From positions 25,976,001 to 26,040,000 of the forward strand of contig OX485804.1 in the NCBI GenBank assembly GCA_950295325.1: 64,000 bases of DNA, read 5' to 3'. Shown here piece by piece: positions 62,094-64,000 of the stretch; position 1 is the first letter of the stretch, and every line of letters starts with the position of its first letter. The notes below the pieces were generated by a model, which saw only the letters and a list, made by a program, of their open reading frames with translations, was not told where the DNA came from and did not search any database. This DNA comes from Polytrichum commune (Eukaryota > Streptophyta > Polytrichopsida > Polytrichales > Polytrichaceae). A program made the position numbers and the translations under genes.

Positions 62094-63571
62094 TTAAGGC
62101 CTATATTCCAACATCAATATTGCCGATATCATGGCCCAACAAAATAAACCCAAGTAGTTGAGCAATGTAAAGTTTTGTTACAATCTGAATCTTCATAAAT
62201 TAAAGTGCATCCATTGTCAATACATGTAAGTTCCACTTAAATATGTCATTTTGTGCCACCACTTGTATATTATGAAGAACTCAATGATGGATGTGGAGAC
62301 ATCTCGGTGTGACTATGATAGGTCCATGGGCTTCTCAACTCCAAAATCGTGTGTGTGTGTGTTTTGTTTCATCAAATTCCTCATGTATTTGCCTTCAATA
62401 AAATTGATAATATGTTGATTCAATAACTCCATGTGTGCTCAATTGCTTAACCCCTTTTCTCGTTCGGGTTAAATGCATTTTCAAGATTAGGTGTAGAGTG
62501 AGATTTGCAAGATTGATTTATGAAATATTCATGAAACAATATTGTTAACACAAAGTGGAACACATCCGTATAGTTAGACCTTCTAAGACATCCACATAGT
62601 AAGATCGTGAGCTCTGTGTAAGCACTTTCAAGGCATAGACTATGTCCATCTCATGAGGACTTATGGCATATATTGATATGCATAAAATAAGAAGATCATA
62701 TGTATATGATGGGGCAATCACAATGTGGTCTCAAGGAACATTAAGGGTTGCAATGTCACCAGCATAATAATCAACCCCTAATGACTTTGTAGTTCAACTT
62801 GGGGGGAGGAATCTTCATTGGAAACCTGAATGACGTGCATGGGTTGCTATGAAATTAAACCCCATGTATACGAGAACTTTATAAAGAAAAACAAATGTAT
62901 ACGTACTAACAACAAACTCAAAATGGTGTCATGTATTTATACTAAGTTTTTCAAAGATATGTAATAAATGCCTCCACTACATATACAATATATAAATCTT
63001 GAATTAATCGAGCATTTATTACATATAAACCACTTTCACTTTCAATGGAAAGTGAAAGTGAGAGTGAACATTCTATTGAACATTTCATCCATAGCTTGTA
63101 AGCCAACAACTGCATCAAGCAAACAAAGACAAGAGCCCAATAACCTGGCCACAATCCAAAGGGCAAAGCTCAAGGGAGCCCATGAGCGCTCCAGAAGCCT
63201 CTAGCTTATAAAACTAAAACCCAATTGCAAACCCCAACAAGAATGAGACAAGGTACTGTAGTCATTCAGGATTGTTAGCATGCAACAACAATGAATGAAA
63301 ACGTGCATCAGACGAAAGTAACAAATCTATCGCCACATTCTGCTCGGAACTCTAGGGGTCCCCTTTAGCACATCTACCTCTACTTCAACACATTCAACAA
63401 CCTTTTTGGATGTACACACTAGAAAACAAAAAAAACAATACCTCTCCCTTATGTATACCAAGTGCGTTAATGCCTCAAATAACAACCCTTCTTACACTCA
63501 CACTAGTTCATACGTGGTATGAAGAGTCCACCCCCTGGGAAGTTCAACATCCCCCACACTTTCATTACTAG

Positions 63572-63605
<34 letters not shown>

Positions 63606-63948
63606 TATATATGTGGCTTTGTAAATGTGCGAACTATTGGTTGTCCTTGGTGTTGACCAAGAATCTTCAACTACCATTTGGCATGACTCAAAATGTGACA
63701 ACTAACTAGGTGACCGCTTGGCATTATTTCCTCAAAAGGTTTCTTCTAGGTAACCGGTGGCCTTATTTTGTTTTTGTCAGCTCTTCACTTGAAGCAGTCA
63801 ATGAAAAAGCTGCAAGGTTGAATCGAAAAAGCCTTTGTAAAGTGGATGTGTGTTGAAAACGTAAGAGCATGAGCTATACAATTATGGGCTTTAATTAGAC
63901 ATTTCAAAGAACTGACCCTCACATGGTACAATCACTCCTTAACTTAGT
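62094..63948. other. Intergenic, no gene seen
   Basis: Contains a perfect 13-bp hairpin with a 4-nt loop (63031-63043/63048-63060, CACTTTCACTTTC). A looser inverted pair around it carries GCATTTATTACATAT (about 62958-62974 and 63010-63026). A TA/TG microsatellite lies at 63571-63613. No gene recognised. Confidence 0.5.
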
Positions 63949-64000
63949 AGGACCACTTCACACACGAGCCAAGAGCCGTGACCATGAAATTGTGAGAGCA
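63949..64000. mobile_element. Family C element, cut by the window edge
   Basis: Starts AGGACCACTTCACACACGAG and continues GCCAAGAGCCGTGACCATGA, as in copy 1 and in the same orientation. The remainder lies outside the window. Confidence 0.8.

Overview
The window is nuclear DNA of a land plant. The evidence is two plant-type gene families with many short GT-AG introns, a decayed Ty3/gypsy retrotransposon, tRNA-derived SINEs and many small terminal-inverted-repeat (TIR) elements. I cannot name the species. Density falls from left to right: three reconstructable genes lie in 3.4-43.5 kb and none that I recognise in 44-64 kb.

Layout. 0-3.4 kb: repeats, including a foldback MITE with TTA target duplications, then the 5' region of gene 1. 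3.4-12.6 kb (+): a complete LRR receptor-like kinase of subfamily VIII-1 (the HPCA1/At1g06840 group), 19 exons and 981 codons. 12.6-15.0 kb: a hAT-type MITE, an inverted fragment of gene 1's last exon, and direct plus inverted copies of a kinase intron/exon boundary. 15.0-20.1 kb (+): a second kinase domain with all catalytic motifs and splice sites but no ectodomain in front. 21.3-28.3 kb (-): a mutated Ty3/gypsy element whose polyprotein ends in a PHD-type zinc finger. 28.3-32.4 kb: intergenic. 32.4-43.5 kb (-): a leishmanolysin-like (M8) zinc metalloprotease with EGF-like repeats and a C-terminal membrane anchor, 17 exons. 43.9-45.3 kb: a decayed direct-repeat array upstream of that gene. 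45-64 kb: repeats, including two SINEs, two Harbinger-like elements with TTA duplications and a rearranged 0.6-kb TIR element.

How the parts relate. The two kinases are a tandem duplication, and the second copy is truncated to the cytoplasmic part. Its first exon has the same splice phase as the first kinase exon of gene 1, so it could be a separate cytoplasmic kinase or an alternative kinase cassette. A 130-bp inverted duplication of the same boundary sits just upstream and would fold back if transcribed. The metalloprotease is unrelated in sequence to the kinases. The points most worth following up are the retrotransposon PHD finger, the kinase-boundary foldback, the kinase-only copy, and the four-cysteine ectodomain module of gene 1.
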